A stretch of 64,000 nucleotides of DNA from Rhodobacteraceae bacterium UBA6197 (GCA_002422085.1 DISZ01000018.1:378962-442961), one strand, 5' to 3'; numbered from the stretch's first letter, positions 26,860 through 35,123 are shown. A program made the numbers and translations. Notes: generated from the letters alone by a model not told the origin.

Positions 26860-27528
26860 ATGCGCCGCCGGGGCTTTCTTGTCTTCGGCCTGATGGTTCT
26901 CTGGCCGGCTGCTGGCGCGGCGATGGCGGTGTATGTGGTCGAGGACGGGCTTGTCGTCGGCCCGTTCGATGTCGCCCAATTGCGCGCGCGGCTGGGGTCA
27001 CGGACTCGGGCTGCGGCGACACAGGTCTGGATGCAGGGGATGTCGGATTGGGCACCGGCAAGTCAGGTGCCCGCCTTGGCGGCCCTTGTGGCAAGCCTGC
27101 CTCTGGATCCGCCATTCGATGTGGCCAAATACATGATCGGCTCGTGGCTGAGCGACGATCATCCAATCACCATGAAGAGCGGTGCGATCGTTGGCCGCCA
27201 GTTCTTTGTCTTTGCCGCCGACGGAACATTCACCGAGCAGGCATACGGATCGCGCGTTTCGGTGACGACAATTCCGGGCGCCTCTCCGGGTCACGCAGAG
27301 ATCGACAGCAAGCAGTTCTTCTTGAATACCTCTGCCAAGGGAACCTTTGCCGTGCGGCCCGGAAACGACGGATTTTTTGTGGTCGAGATGAAAGGAACCG
27401 TGACCGACAATTCAAGCGGAGCGATGGGTGAGACCCAAGAGGCGCGGATTGAGCTTGAATTCAAACAGCTCGGACCGAACCAAATGCGGACGCGGTACGG
27501 TGTCAACTACCACAAGACGGCTGATTGA
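26860..27528 (+). CDS. Exported GYF_2-domain protein (paralogue 3)
   Basis: A 222-aa protein starting MRRRGFLVFGLM with a short signal peptide (about 1-21), then GYF_2 almost at once (about 24-75: YVVEDGLVVGPFDVAQL and VWMQGMSDWAPAS), and the shared C-terminal domain (YMIGSWLSDD, AADGTFTEQ, AKGTFAVRPGNDG). An in-frame ATG 10 codons upstream overlaps paralogue 2 and would spoil the signal peptide. It is last in the tandem series; no terminator is obvious after it. Confidence 0.85.
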   Translation: MRRRGFLVFGLMVLWPAAGAAMAVYVVEDGLVVGPFDVAQLRARLGSRTRAAATQVWMQGMSDWAPASQVPALAALVASLPLDPPFDVAKYMIGSWLSDDHPITMKSGAIVGRQFFVFAADGTFTEQAYGSRVSVTTIPGASPGHAEIDSKQFFLNTSAKGTFAVRPGNDGFFVVEMKGTVTDNSSGAMGETQEARIELEFKQLGPNQMRTRYGVNYHKTAD

Positions 27529-28193
27529 AGGCACGCGGTATCTGGCGACCCGCTTTTGATCAGATTGTTGGCCAGAAGTTCCATGGGTGCAAGTTGTCGA
27601 TGCGGTTTTGCGGGTGACCTCTGCTGATCGCGGTCACGATGGCCTTGAGCCGCATCAACGATCACAAGATCAACCGCAACGACAACCTGCGACCCCGGAT
27701 CTGGGCACTCGTCGCCGCCCCTTGTGCCAAGGCGGTCTGATGGCGACCGTCACTGATGCCCGCACCACTGGCCATGCCGCAAGAATGCTCGGGAGGGGCC
27801 AAGAGCTTTTCGAGGCAATCGTCCGCAAAACCGACCATCCGGACCATGGCGCCACCGTCGGCGTCTACACCGGCACGGGCGACACGAACCCCACCCCAAC
27901 CGATGACGGCATCGGCGAAATCCCGGAAATGCTGGCCGCCACTTGCCGATCCAGAGTGGACTGGAAAGATGCTGTCAGGATTTCTTCGCTGACCCGACAT
28001 CTTGGCACAGGTCAGGGATCAGTCCCAAGGGCAACAACCGGGCGGTCACGCGGATACCGGGACCGGGGCAAGATCGATGACTTGGGCCGGGTTTCGTTGC
28101 GACAGAAAGCTGCGAAGCCTTGTTGCCCCCGCCTCGCCTCGGCTGAGTCTGGCAGAACCGATCCAATCGAACAACCCTCGGGCCCGAGAAGGC
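27529..28193. other. Intergenic stretch, no gene recognised
   Basis: About 665 bases between convergent genes. Open frames exist in both directions, but none has a plausible start or domain. It may be another decayed insertion, but I see no transposase motif. Confidence 0.4.
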
Positions 28194-28919
28194 TCAGTTT
28201 GACAGTGAGTTGATCGCAGCCAAGAGGCCGACGATCAACGACAAAACCAATCCGATCTTGCCGGTCAGGGCGGCGCGGCCCCACAGCACCGACTGCTGGT
28301 CGTTGCTCAGACTGGGCGCGCTCCAGGGGGGTGGCGCGGTGAAAAGCACGCCAAGAATTCCGCCTTTCCCCTCGGCCATCCCCAAGTCCCGCGTTGCCAT
28401 ACCGCCGCGTTCGATGATCTTCGCCACGGTGTCTTCAAGAAGTGAACTGGCGAGCCGAGTTCCGAGCGCCCTGTCCTCGCCAAGAATTACCAACCTGCCG
28501 TCTTTCAACCTGAGCGCAAAGCTTCGTTGCATATTGGCCAAGCCAAAGCTGCGATAGGCCTCCAGACGCGTCTCGACGGCCTCGATATTGTCGTATGGAA
28601 TGCGCGTGTCGACTGCTGAAAGCCGGTGGATGAGCGATCGCCCCGACGGCAGCACCAGCGCCACTGCCTCTGTACCGATCTCGATGCGCCAGCCGAGTTT
28701 GCCCTGCGCATCACGAAGTACATAAAGAAAAAGAACAAACATCCAAAGGGCCAGTGCCGCCATGACCAGCCCCAATCCGGGCTGCCCGCTCATGGATACG
28801 TAGACGCTGGCGGCAAGACCGAGAATTCCAAGCGCGCCGACACCCAAGGCCACGACAATACCAACGCGCCCGGCAGCCGGCTGGTGCGCGACAATCGGCT
28901 GAGCGTCCTGATGATGCAT
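28194..28919 (-). CDS. Membrane protein with PH-like cytosolic domain, unknown function
   Basis: A 241-aa protein with two N-terminal membrane helices (about 19-42 and 48-68), a soluble middle domain (about 72-215) and a C-terminal helix (about 218-238). The middle begins GWRIEIGTEAVALVLPSGRS and contains IPYDNIEAVETRLEAYRSFG and RSFALRLKDGRLVILGEDRA, the pattern of bacterial PH-like (YdbS/DUF304-type) membrane proteins. It faces the GYF operon across a 665-base gap and may or may not belong with it. Confidence 0.65.
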   Translation of the reverse strand: MHHQDAQPIVAHQPAAGRVGIVVALGVGALGILGLAASVYVSMSGQPGLGLVMAALALWMFVLFLYVLRDAQGKLGWRIEIGTEAVALVLPSGRSLIHRLSAVDTRIPYDNIEAVETRLEAYRSFGLANMQRSFALRLKDGRLVILGEDRALGTRLASSLLEDTVAKIIERGGMATRDLGMAEGKGGILGVLFTAPPPWSAPSLSNDQQSVLWGRAALTGKIGLVLSLIVGLLAAINSLSN

Positions 28920-29528
28920 CGTTGGGTTCCTCAGTGCTTTGCGTGGCCGTATCGAAGTCGCCAGCGCCCAATCCGACTTTCCTCAAGCAAAGTGTCGATC
29001 CTTGCACAATGAGTGCAGAATGCGCTTGGATCAAGCATCCTGCGGGCGCGGTTGCCCATCTCTGCCTGTCGAGAATTCGCACCATGCCTCCCTGAGTTCG
29101 ATACGGTGGCCTGACGAACCCCTTACCCGCCCGCTACCGCATCACGACCTGGCCCAGCCACAGCGCCGCGCCGAATGAACCTTGGTGGTCAAGCGCGCCA
29201 GAAGCCCGTGTCACTGCAAACGGGCTGTCGGCCCCGCTTTCCGATCGGCTTGGTCACTCAGGTCACCGCGGGGTCGCACCTGCTCTACGGCGACCGAAAG
29301 CAATCGCCTGTCGGCCAATGCGGCGTTCTCAATCCACGGCGGCGTCAGCACCGCGTTTGGGGTGGGCCAGTTTCTGGTTCCGCAGGCCGGCGTTTGCGGA
29401 GTGCGCAGCACCCTCAGCCACCGCGTTGGGCTCGGGAGTGAATTCTCTCAGGCCATTTGTGCGCCAGAGCCATCGGCGCCGCGTTCCGCGCGGGGATCGC
29501 GGATCCGAAGCCCGATCCGACCGATGGG
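28920..29528. other. Intergenic stretch, no gene recognised
   Basis: About 610 bases between the PH-like membrane protein and the DUF6522 gene. GC-rich, with open frames lacking ribosome-binding sites or known domains. No repeat, hairpin terminator or RNA gene stands out. Confidence 0.4.
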
Positions 29529-29801
29529 TCACTTCGTTTCCAAGCCCCGGCGCGGAGCATCAAAGCGGGCACGGCCAAGTATCTGGCTGTTGCTGTCGAT
29601 GGTCAGACGAAAGACCCGACCTGCGTGGAAAAAACTCAGCCGCCAGCGCCCTTCATCCTTGTCCACGCCTTTTTCGCACAACGAGGTGATCGCTTCGGCC
29701 TTCATCAGGCGGGGGACTTCTGACGCGGCAACGCCAAAGGCCTCTGCGATGATCTCTGCCTCGACGACGAAGCCGTCATTTCCAATTTCTACCGATGTCA
29801 T
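29529..29801 (-). CDS. DUF6522-like small protein
   Basis: A 90-aa cytosolic protein, MTSVEIGNDGFVVEAEIIAE at the N-terminus, with EVPRLMKAEAITSLCEKGVD and a beta-rich second half (GRWRLSFFHAGRVFRLTID). It resembles the small DUF6522 proteins found near denitrification and NO-response genes in Rhodobacterales. The ribosome-binding site AAGGAGGCACG is excellent. It is 194 bases downstream of nsrR on the same strand. The single Cys in SLCEKG is conserved in the relatives I recall. Function unknown. Confidence 0.7.
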   Translation of the reverse strand: MTSVEIGNDGFVVEAEIIAEAFGVAASEVPRLMKAEAITSLCEKGVDKDEGRWRLSFFHAGRVFRLTIDSNSQILGRARFDAPRRGLETK

Positions 29802-29995
29802 CGTGCCTCCTTCCGGCGCGTGTTGGCCGCAGCAACGGTGGCGAAATGCGTGGCGACCACCCGGCCCAGCAAGATCGGCCTCGCGGCAACGGCGCGGCCC
29901 TTCTTGAGGCAGCTGTGCGTTCCTGTCCGGCAGCCGGGAAGCCCTCGCGACGTCGTTGCGGCTTTCGGCGCTGCCGGCAGGGGGCGTCAGGCAAT

Positions 29996-30406
29996 TTACA
30001 GTGTGCCGGGCAGGGCAATGTCAGCCAGCGTAGAGCGGTCAAGGTCGGCCAGAAACGCCGTTTCGGCGCCGCGCAGACGGGTTTTCAACCGACATTGGCT
30101 TTCAAGCGCACAGGGAGAGGACTCGGTCTTGAAACACTCCACAAGAGGCTGGTCCTGTTCCAGCAACCGCACGATATCGCCAAGGCGGATGGCGTTCGGC
30201 GCGCGCGCCAGCGTCGCACCACCGCCACCACCCCGCCGTGTCTCGACGATACCGCCCCGCGACAGGCGCTGCATGATCTTGCTCAGATGATTGCGCGACA
30301 GGCCGAACTCTTCGGCCATTTCGGCCGTGGAATGGGCGCGCCCGGGCGCACTGGCCATCCGCATCAGCATACGCAGGCCATAGTCGGTGAAGGAGGTGAG
30401 GCGCAT
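29996..30406 (-). CDS. nsrR: Rrf2 family regulator, NsrR-type (NO sensor)
   Basis: A 136-aa Rrf2 repressor. The winged helix-turn-helix is at about 24-60 (AEMAEEFGLSRNHLSKIMQR). Three cysteines, Cys91, Cys99 and Cys105 (VECFKTESSPCALESQC), match the Fe-S cluster ligand positions of NsrR/IscR. The tripeptide RNH and the lack of isc/suf genes nearby favour NsrR over IscR. It is divergent from the haemoglobin/hemerythrin operon, with a palindromic candidate operator between them, as expected for an NO-responsive repressor. Confidence 0.88.
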   Translation of the reverse strand: MRLTSFTDYGLRMLMRMASAPGRAHSTAEMAEEFGLSRNHLSKIMQRLSRGGIVETRRGGGGGATLARAPNAIRLGDIVRLLEQDQPLVECFKTESSPCALESQCRLKTRLRGAETAFLADLDRSTLADIALPGTL

Positions 30407-30428
30407 ATGATCTTTCGCTCATCGAATG

Positions 30429-30443
30429 GGTATTTACAATACC
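30429..30443. promoter_or_regulatory. Candidate NsrR operator
   Basis: GGTATT-TAC-AATACC, a perfect 6-bp inverted repeat with a 3-base spacer, 23 bases before nsrR and 50 before the haemoglobin start. NsrR sites are AT-rich inverted repeats of this general shape (half-site ending in GCATTT/GTATTT). The position allows control of both directions. Confidence 0.6.
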
Positions 30444-30492
30444 AATTATCAGGTTTACGCAATGACGCAAGCGAATGTTGCAGGGCGCCACC

Positions 30493-30954
30493 ATGGCCGA
30501 CACGCAGACCGGACAACCCTCGATCTCTTCTGCCAGACCCGCCATGACGCGGGCCATCACGGCGCGCACCGGTCTTGACGAGGCGGTTCTGGCCGATCTG
30601 GTGCATCGCTTTTACGGCAAGGTCCGCGCCGATACCGTTCTGGGCCCGATCTTTGCCGACCACATCGCGGACTGGCCGCCACATCTTGAACGGATGGTGT
30701 CGTTTTGGTCCTCGGTCGCCTTGATGACCGGCGCCTATCACGGCGCGCCGGTGCCGGCGCACGCGCATCTGCCGGTGACATGGGCGCATTTCGAACGGTG
30801 GCTGACACTGTTTCGCCAGACCGCGCACAGGTCTTGCACGCCGGCAGGTGCCGCGCATGTCATCGAACGTGCCGAGCGGATCGCGCGATCGCTGCACATG
30901 GCCGTCGCGGATACGGCCCGCGCCCAGATGAACACCATTCCTTCCCTGCGCTGA
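30493..30954 (+). CDS. Group III truncated haemoglobin
   Basis: A 153-aa group III 2/2 globin, likely binding O2/NO and detoxifying NO. Typical segments are VLADLVHRFYGKVRADTVLGP (helix B/CD), FADHIADWPPHLERMVSFWSS (E helix), and the proximal-His region WAHFERWLTLFRQT. I start at MADTQTG; an ATG six codons upstream is possible. First gene of the NO-response operon, divergent from nsrR and followed 15 bases later by the hemerythrin gene. Confidence 0.9.
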   Translation: MADTQTGQPSISSARPAMTRAITARTGLDEAVLADLVHRFYGKVRADTVLGPIFADHIADWPPHLERMVSFWSSVALMTGAYHGAPVPAHAHLPVTWAHFERWLTLFRQTAHRSCTPAGAAHVIERAERIARSLHMAVADTARAQMNTIPSLR

Positions 30955-30969
30955 CTTGAGGATGCCGCC

Positions 30970-31458
30970 ATGACACAGACCGCCCCCATCCATGATGCCG
31001 CTGCGCTTACGCGTTTCATCGAGACCCGCTATCACGCCCGCCACCGCGAACAGATGCCCGCACTTGCCGCGATGGCGGAAAGGGTCGAGACGGCCCATTT
31101 TGGCGATGAGCACGCGCCTGAAGGCCTGTCTGATCTGCTGAAACGGATGATCGGCGAGCTGGAAGTGCATATGAAGAAGGAAGAGCTGATCCTCTTTCCC
31201 GCGATCCGCAAGGGTGGAATGTCCGGTATCGAAAGCCCCATTGCGGTGATGCGTGCCGATCACGACGACCACGCCGTCGAAGTGGCCAGAATTCGCAGCC
31301 TGACCGACGGTCTTTCCCTGCCCGATAGCGCCTGCAGGACCTGGACCGCGCTCTACGCCGGGCTGGCCGAGTTTCTGGCTGATCTCGAGGAACATATCCG
31401 GCTGGAGAACGACGTGCTCTTTCCGCAGTTCGAACCGAAGGCGCCCGCACATGGCTGA
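30970..31458 (+). CDS. Hemerythrin domain protein (YtfE/RIC-like)
   Basis: A 162-aa di-iron hemerythrin-like protein. His and Glu ligands are spread over a four-helix bundle: ETRYHARHREQMP, GELEVHMKKEELILFPAI, RADHDDHAVEV and LEEHIRLENDVLFP. YtfE/RIC repairs Fe-S clusters after NO damage. The protein has no ScdA/DUF542 N-terminal domain, so the repair role comes from family and operon context. The stop overlaps the next start by 8 bases. Confidence 0.9.
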   Translation: MTQTAPIHDAAALTRFIETRYHARHREQMPALAAMAERVETAHFGDEHAPEGLSDLLKRMIGELEVHMKKEELILFPAIRKGGMSGIESPIAVMRADHDDHAVEVARIRSLTDGLSLPDSACRTWTALYAGLAEFLADLEEHIRLENDVLFPQFEPKAPAHG

Positions 31459-31789
31459 TCTTCGTTTTCCCAATCCGACGCGCGAGACGGCCGAACGCCG
31501 ACATGCGCTTGCACCCGAAGCGGACGAGGCGTTTCAGGCGTTTTCCAAGGCGGTCTTTGCCAAGGGCGCGCTGGATGTGCGCACCAAGCAGTTGATCGCG
31601 GTGGCGGTCGCGCATGTGACGCAATGTCCCTGGTGTATCGAGGGCCATGTGAAGGCCGCGAAAAGGTCGGGCGCTTCGAGCGAACAGATCATGGAGGCGA
31701 TCTGGGTTGCGGCCGAGATGCGTGCCGGTGCCGCCTTCGCCCATTCCATCAAGGCGCTTGATCTTCTGGATGAAGGAAAGGCCGGTTGA
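31451..31789 (+). CDS. Carboxymuconolactone decarboxylase / AhpD-like protein
   Basis: A 112-aa all-helical protein of the AhpD/CMD superfamily. The redox pair is in VTQCPWCIEGHVKAA (CxxC with the downstream His), the signature of AhpD-type peroxide-reducing proteins rather than true decarboxylases. It likely handles peroxides or peroxynitrite in this NO-stress context. It overlaps the hemerythrin gene by 8 bases and shares a 4-base TTGA overlap with the next gene. Confidence 0.88.
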   Translation: MADLRFPNPTRETAERRHALAPEADEAFQAFSKAVFAKGALDVRTKQLIAVAVAHVTQCPWCIEGHVKAAKRSGASSEQIMEAIWVAAEMRAGAAFAHSIKALDLLDEGKAG

Positions 31790-32166
31790 CGAAAGCGGCC
31801 AGCATCGGCATCGCCCGTGTCTACGACGACACCGACAGGGCCGCAGGCGCGCGCCTGCTGGTGGATCGGGTCTGGCCGCGCGGTATCCGCAAGCAGGATC
31901 TGCACCTCGACGCGTGGATCAAGGAGGTCGCCCCGAGCACCGGGTTGCGCAAATGGTTTGGCCATGACCCCGAAAAATGGGACGAATTTCGCGCCCGCTA
32001 TCACGCGGAACTTGATGAAAATCTCGATGCGGTGGCACGTTGTCTAGACTGGTGCCGAAAGGGTCCGACGGTTCTGCTTTATTCGGCGAAGGACAGGGAT
32101 CACAATCAGGCGATCGTGCTGCGTGACTATCTGCGCGCGGCGTTGACGCAGGGGATGCCGGAATGA
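31786..32166 (+). CDS. DUF488 family protein
   Basis: A 126-aa DUF488 protein: IGIARVYDDTDRAAGARLLVD, then RVWPRGIRKQDLHLDAW and the C-terminal VLLYSAKDRDHNQAIVL. The family often sits near redox or haem proteins; its activity is unknown. The start is a TTG overlapping the previous stop (TTGA) with AAGGAAAGG upstream. The stop overlaps the next ATG by 4 bases, so translation is coupled on both sides. Confidence 0.88.
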   Translation: MTKAASIGIARVYDDTDRAAGARLLVDRVWPRGIRKQDLHLDAWIKEVAPSTGLRKWFGHDPEKWDEFRARYHAELDENLDAVARCLDWCRKGPTVLLYSAKDRDHNQAIVLRDYLRAALTQGMPE

Positions 32167-33206
32167 GCTATCGCGCGGATTTGGGCCTTCGCACCCCGAT
32201 ATGCGACCTTCTGGGCTGCGATGTGCCGATTCTGCTGGCAGGGATGGGCGGTGTGTCGCGCTGGGAACTGGCCGCGGCCGTTGCCAATGCCGGAGGCTAT
32301 GCGACGCTTGGCATGGTGCGCGAGGCCCCCGACCTGATCGAAAGCGAAGTGAGGGCGCTACGCGCGGCGACAGACAGGCCTTTCGCGGTCAATCTGATCC
32401 CGGCGGCAACCGACCCCGGTCTGCTTGATGCGCAGCTCGCGCGCTGTCTTGATCTGGGCGTGGGCGCGTTTTCGTTCTTTTGGGATGTCGTTCCGCAAGC
32501 CGTGGCGCGGGTCAAGGCGGCGGGTTGCATCGTCCTGCATCAGGTGGGAACCGAGGCTGCGGCACACGAGGCCGAGGCTGCCGGTTCGGACATACTGATT
32601 GCGCAAGGAATCGAGGCGGGCGGCCACGTGCATGGCCGCGTCGGTGCCTTTGCGCTTGCGGCCGACATCTTGTCCAGGGCGCGGGTGCCGGTGGTCGTCT
32701 CAGGCGGAATCGCGGATGGCGCCGGGCTTGCTGCCGCGCTGGCCATGGGGGCGGCGGGGGTGCATTGCGGCACCGCCTTTCTTGCAACCGAGGAATCCTT
32801 CGCGCATCCCTATCACAAATCCCGTGTGGTCGAGGCGACGGCCTCGGAGACAGTGCTGACCGATGTGTTCGTGCTGAACTGGCCGGCCGGTGCCGCCGTG
32901 CGCGTGCTGGGAAACAGCGTCACGGCGGCGCTTGACGGCAGGTTGCTGGGCCACGACCCCGATACGCTACCGCGCGAACCCATCGCCTGGGATGGCGATG
33001 TGGCGCGCCTGCGTTACAGCACCGATTCGCCGCTGAGAACCACAACCGGCGATCTGGAGGCCATGCCGCTATATGCCGGGCAGGGCGTGGGGCGCATTGT
33101 TGACGTGGTTCGGGCCTCTGATCGCCTGCGCCACATGGCCGAAGAGGCATCCGGACATCTGGTGCGGATCGGCAAACTTGCTTTGGCGGAGGGGAACAGA
33201 GCATGA
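32163..33206 (+). CDS. Nitronate monooxygenase (2-nitropropane dioxygenase family)
   Basis: A 347-aa FMN-dependent TIM-barrel enzyme that oxidises nitronates (toxic nitroalkane forms). Motifs: PILLAGMGGVSRWELAAAV at the N-terminus, FAVNLI, AQGIEAGGHVHGR with the catalytic His region, VVVSGGIADGAGLAAALAMG and GVHCGTAFLATEE in the phosphate-binding part. Start and stop both overlap neighbours by ATGA. In this operon the substrate may be nitrated by-products of NO chemistry (inference). Confidence 0.9.
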   Translation: MSYRADLGLRTPICDLLGCDVPILLAGMGGVSRWELAAAVANAGGYATLGMVREAPDLIESEVRALRAATDRPFAVNLIPAATDPGLLDAQLARCLDLGVGAFSFFWDVVPQAVARVKAAGCIVLHQVGTEAAAHEAEAAGSDILIAQGIEAGGHVHGRVGAFALAADILSRARVPVVVSGGIADGAGLAAALAMGAAGVHCGTAFLATEESFAHPYHKSRVVEATASETVLTDVFVLNWPAGAAVRVLGNSVTAALDGRLLGHDPDTLPREPIAWDGDVARLRYSTDSPLRTTTGDLEAMPLYAGQGVGRIVDVVRASDRLRHMAEEASGHLVRIGKLALAEGNRA

Positions 33207-33901
33207 GCACGAAAGACGACGAAGGGGGCAGCTATGCCTCGCCGCCCTGCATGGCCGGCGAGATCGCGCCCAATTATTTCGACCCGTTGGCGGTGGACCC
33301 CGGCCAGGCGCGCGATGTTGCGCGCTGGCGCCGCGCTGAACGCATACGCTTGCGGGCCGAACGTCAGGCGCTAAGTGTCGATGCCAGAGCGACGATCGGC
33401 GAGGCACTGGCCGGGCATCTGCGCAACCTGCTGGCGACGCAGTTTCAGGGTGTCAGGGGTCGGGTCTTTTCCGGCTACTGGCCGATCAAGGGCGAACCGG
33501 ACCTGCGGCCGCTGATGACCGACCTGCACGAGGCGGGCGTCACTGTCTGTCTGCCGATCGTTGAACAAAAAGCCGCGCCGCTTGTCTTTCGCCGCTGGAC
33601 ACCGGACACGCGGATGGTGCGGGGCGACTGGAATATTCCCGTCCCGCCGCCCGAGGCAGAGGCGCTTGCGCCCGACATCACGCTGGCGCCGCTGATGGGC
33701 TGGGACGCAGAGGGCTATCGTCTTGGCTATGGCGGCGGGTATTTCGATCGGACCCTGGCGGCGCAGAAGCCGCGGCCCTTCACCATCGGCATCGGGCTTC
33801 AGTCGGCACGGCTGGCGACAATATATCCACAACCCCACGATATCCGGCTTGATGTCATCTTGACCGAAGCAGGCCCGCAGATCCTTCAGGAGACAACATG
33901 A
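33203..33901 (+). CDS. 5-formyltetrahydrofolate cyclo-ligase
   Basis: A 232-aa enzyme converting 5-formyl-THF to 5,10-methenyl-THF with ATP. Diagnostic parts are RIRLRAERQALS (N-terminal basic helix), GYWPIKGEPDLRPLM, and the ATP/folate motif LAPLMGWDAEGYRLGYGGGYFDRTL near residue 165. About 35 residues precede the usual start. Placement inside an NO-response operon, coupled to NMO and nnrS by 4-base overlaps, is unusual for a folate salvage enzyme. The gene may be an additional, stress-linked copy. Confidence 0.92.
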   Translation: MSTKDDEGGSYASPPCMAGEIAPNYFDPLAVDPGQARDVARWRRAERIRLRAERQALSVDARATIGEALAGHLRNLLATQFQGVRGRVFSGYWPIKGEPDLRPLMTDLHEAGVTVCLPIVEQKAAPLVFRRWTPDTRMVRGDWNIPVPPPEAEALAPDITLAPLMGWDAEGYRLGYGGGYFDRTLAAQKPRPFTIGIGLQSARLATIYPQPHDIRLDVILTEAGPQILQETT

Positions 33902-35109
33902 GCAGTACAGCAGAACAGATGCGCGCCTGGAGCGGCCCGGCAATTCTGACCTACGGGTTTCGCCCGTTCTTTTTCGGGGCTGCCGTCTGGGCAACCCTCG
34001 CCATGGTTCTTTGGGTGCCGATGCTGTCGGGTCATTTGACCTTGCCGACGGCCTTTGACCCGGTGTCGTGGCATGCGCATGAATTTCTGTTTGGCTACGT
34101 TTCTGCCGTTGTCGCGGGCTTCTTGCTGACGGCGGTGCCAAACTGGACGGGTCGGTTGCCGATTGTCGGCTGGCCGCTGGGGGGGCTTTTCCTGCTGTGG
34201 TTGATGGGTCGTATCGCCGTGGCGGTCTCGATCTATCTGCCGGCGTTTGTGGTGGCGCTCGCGGATCTTGCGATGCCGGTAACCCTTGGTCTTGTGATTG
34301 CGCGCGAAATCGTGGCGGGCAAGAACTGGCGCAACCTCATCGTGCTGGCCATTCTGGGCATATTCGCCCTTGGAAATGCCGTGTTTCACTGGGAGGCCGC
34401 CGCCGGAGACTATGCCGCGCAGGGCTACGGGTTGCGACTGGGCCTTGGCGCCGGGTTGATGATGGTCGCGGTGATCGGCGGGCGGATCGTGCCGTCCTTC
34501 ACCCGGAACTGGCTGGTCAGACGCGGCGCCGGGCGGCTGCCGACGCCGCCGATGCAGCGGTTCGACAAGGTTGCGCTGAGTTCTCTGTTTGCGGGGCTGG
34601 TGCTCTGGGTGGCGCTGCCGGGCCATCTTGTCACCGGCGCGGCGTTGGTGCTGGCCGGGGTGCTGCACATCGTGCGGCTTGCGCGCTGGGCGGGATACCG
34701 CACCGGGGCCGAGCCATTGGTCGCAGTCCTGCACATCGCCTACGCGTTCTTGCCGTTGGGGGCGTTGGCCATCGGGGCCGAGATTTTCTGGCCCGGCAGC
34801 CTTGGCACAGCGCCGGCGCAACACCTGTGGATGGCGGGCGTCATCGGCCTGATGACGCTTGCCGTAATGACCCGCGCAACCCTTGGCCACACCGGGCAGG
34901 CGCTTGCGGCGGGGCCTGCCACGCTAAGTATCTATGGCGCCATGGTGTTTGCGGTGCTGGCGCGTGTCGCCGCCGGCGTTTGGCCGTCCGAGGCGGACTG
35001 GCTGCACATCGTGGCGGGTCTTGGCTGGATCGGGGCGTTTGGCGGGTTCGCGGCGGTTTACGGTGCCTTGCTTTTGCGCCTGCCGACGAAAAAGCGGATC
35101 AGAGGCTGA
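33898..35109 (+). CDS. nnrS: NnrS family haem-copper membrane protein
   Basis: A 403-aa inner-membrane protein with about 12 helices. The family N-terminus is GFRPFFFGAAVWATLAM, followed by WHAHEFLFGYVSAVVAGFLLTAVPNWTG and GGRIVPSFTRNW, with conserved His that bind haem. NnrS relieves NO stress and is usually under NO-responsive control. Last gene of the coupled operon, starting in a 4-base overlap. A hairpin follows, shared with convergent narR. Confidence 0.93.
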   Translation: MSSTAEQMRAWSGPAILTYGFRPFFFGAAVWATLAMVLWVPMLSGHLTLPTAFDPVSWHAHEFLFGYVSAVVAGFLLTAVPNWTGRLPIVGWPLGGLFLLWLMGRIAVAVSIYLPAFVVALADLAMPVTLGLVIAREIVAGKNWRNLIVLAILGIFALGNAVFHWEAAAGDYAAQGYGLRLGLGAGLMMVAVIGGRIVPSFTRNWLVRRGAGRLPTPPMQRFDKVALSSLFAGLVLWVALPGHLVTGAALVLAGVLHIVRLARWAGYRTGAEPLVAVLHIAYAFLPLGALAIGAEIFWPGSLGTAPAQHLWMAGVIGLMTLAVMTRATLGHTGQALAAGPATLSIYGAMVFAVLARVAAGVWPSEADWLHIVAGLGWIGAFGGFAAVYGALLLRLPTKKRIRG

Positions 35110-35123
35110 GGGATCGCGACCTT

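Noticed and set aside
29996..30406. IscR as identity of the Rrf2 regulator
   Set aside because: No isc/suf genes nearby; divergent globin/hemerythrin operon and NO genes favour NsrR, although cysteine spacing alone does not decide.
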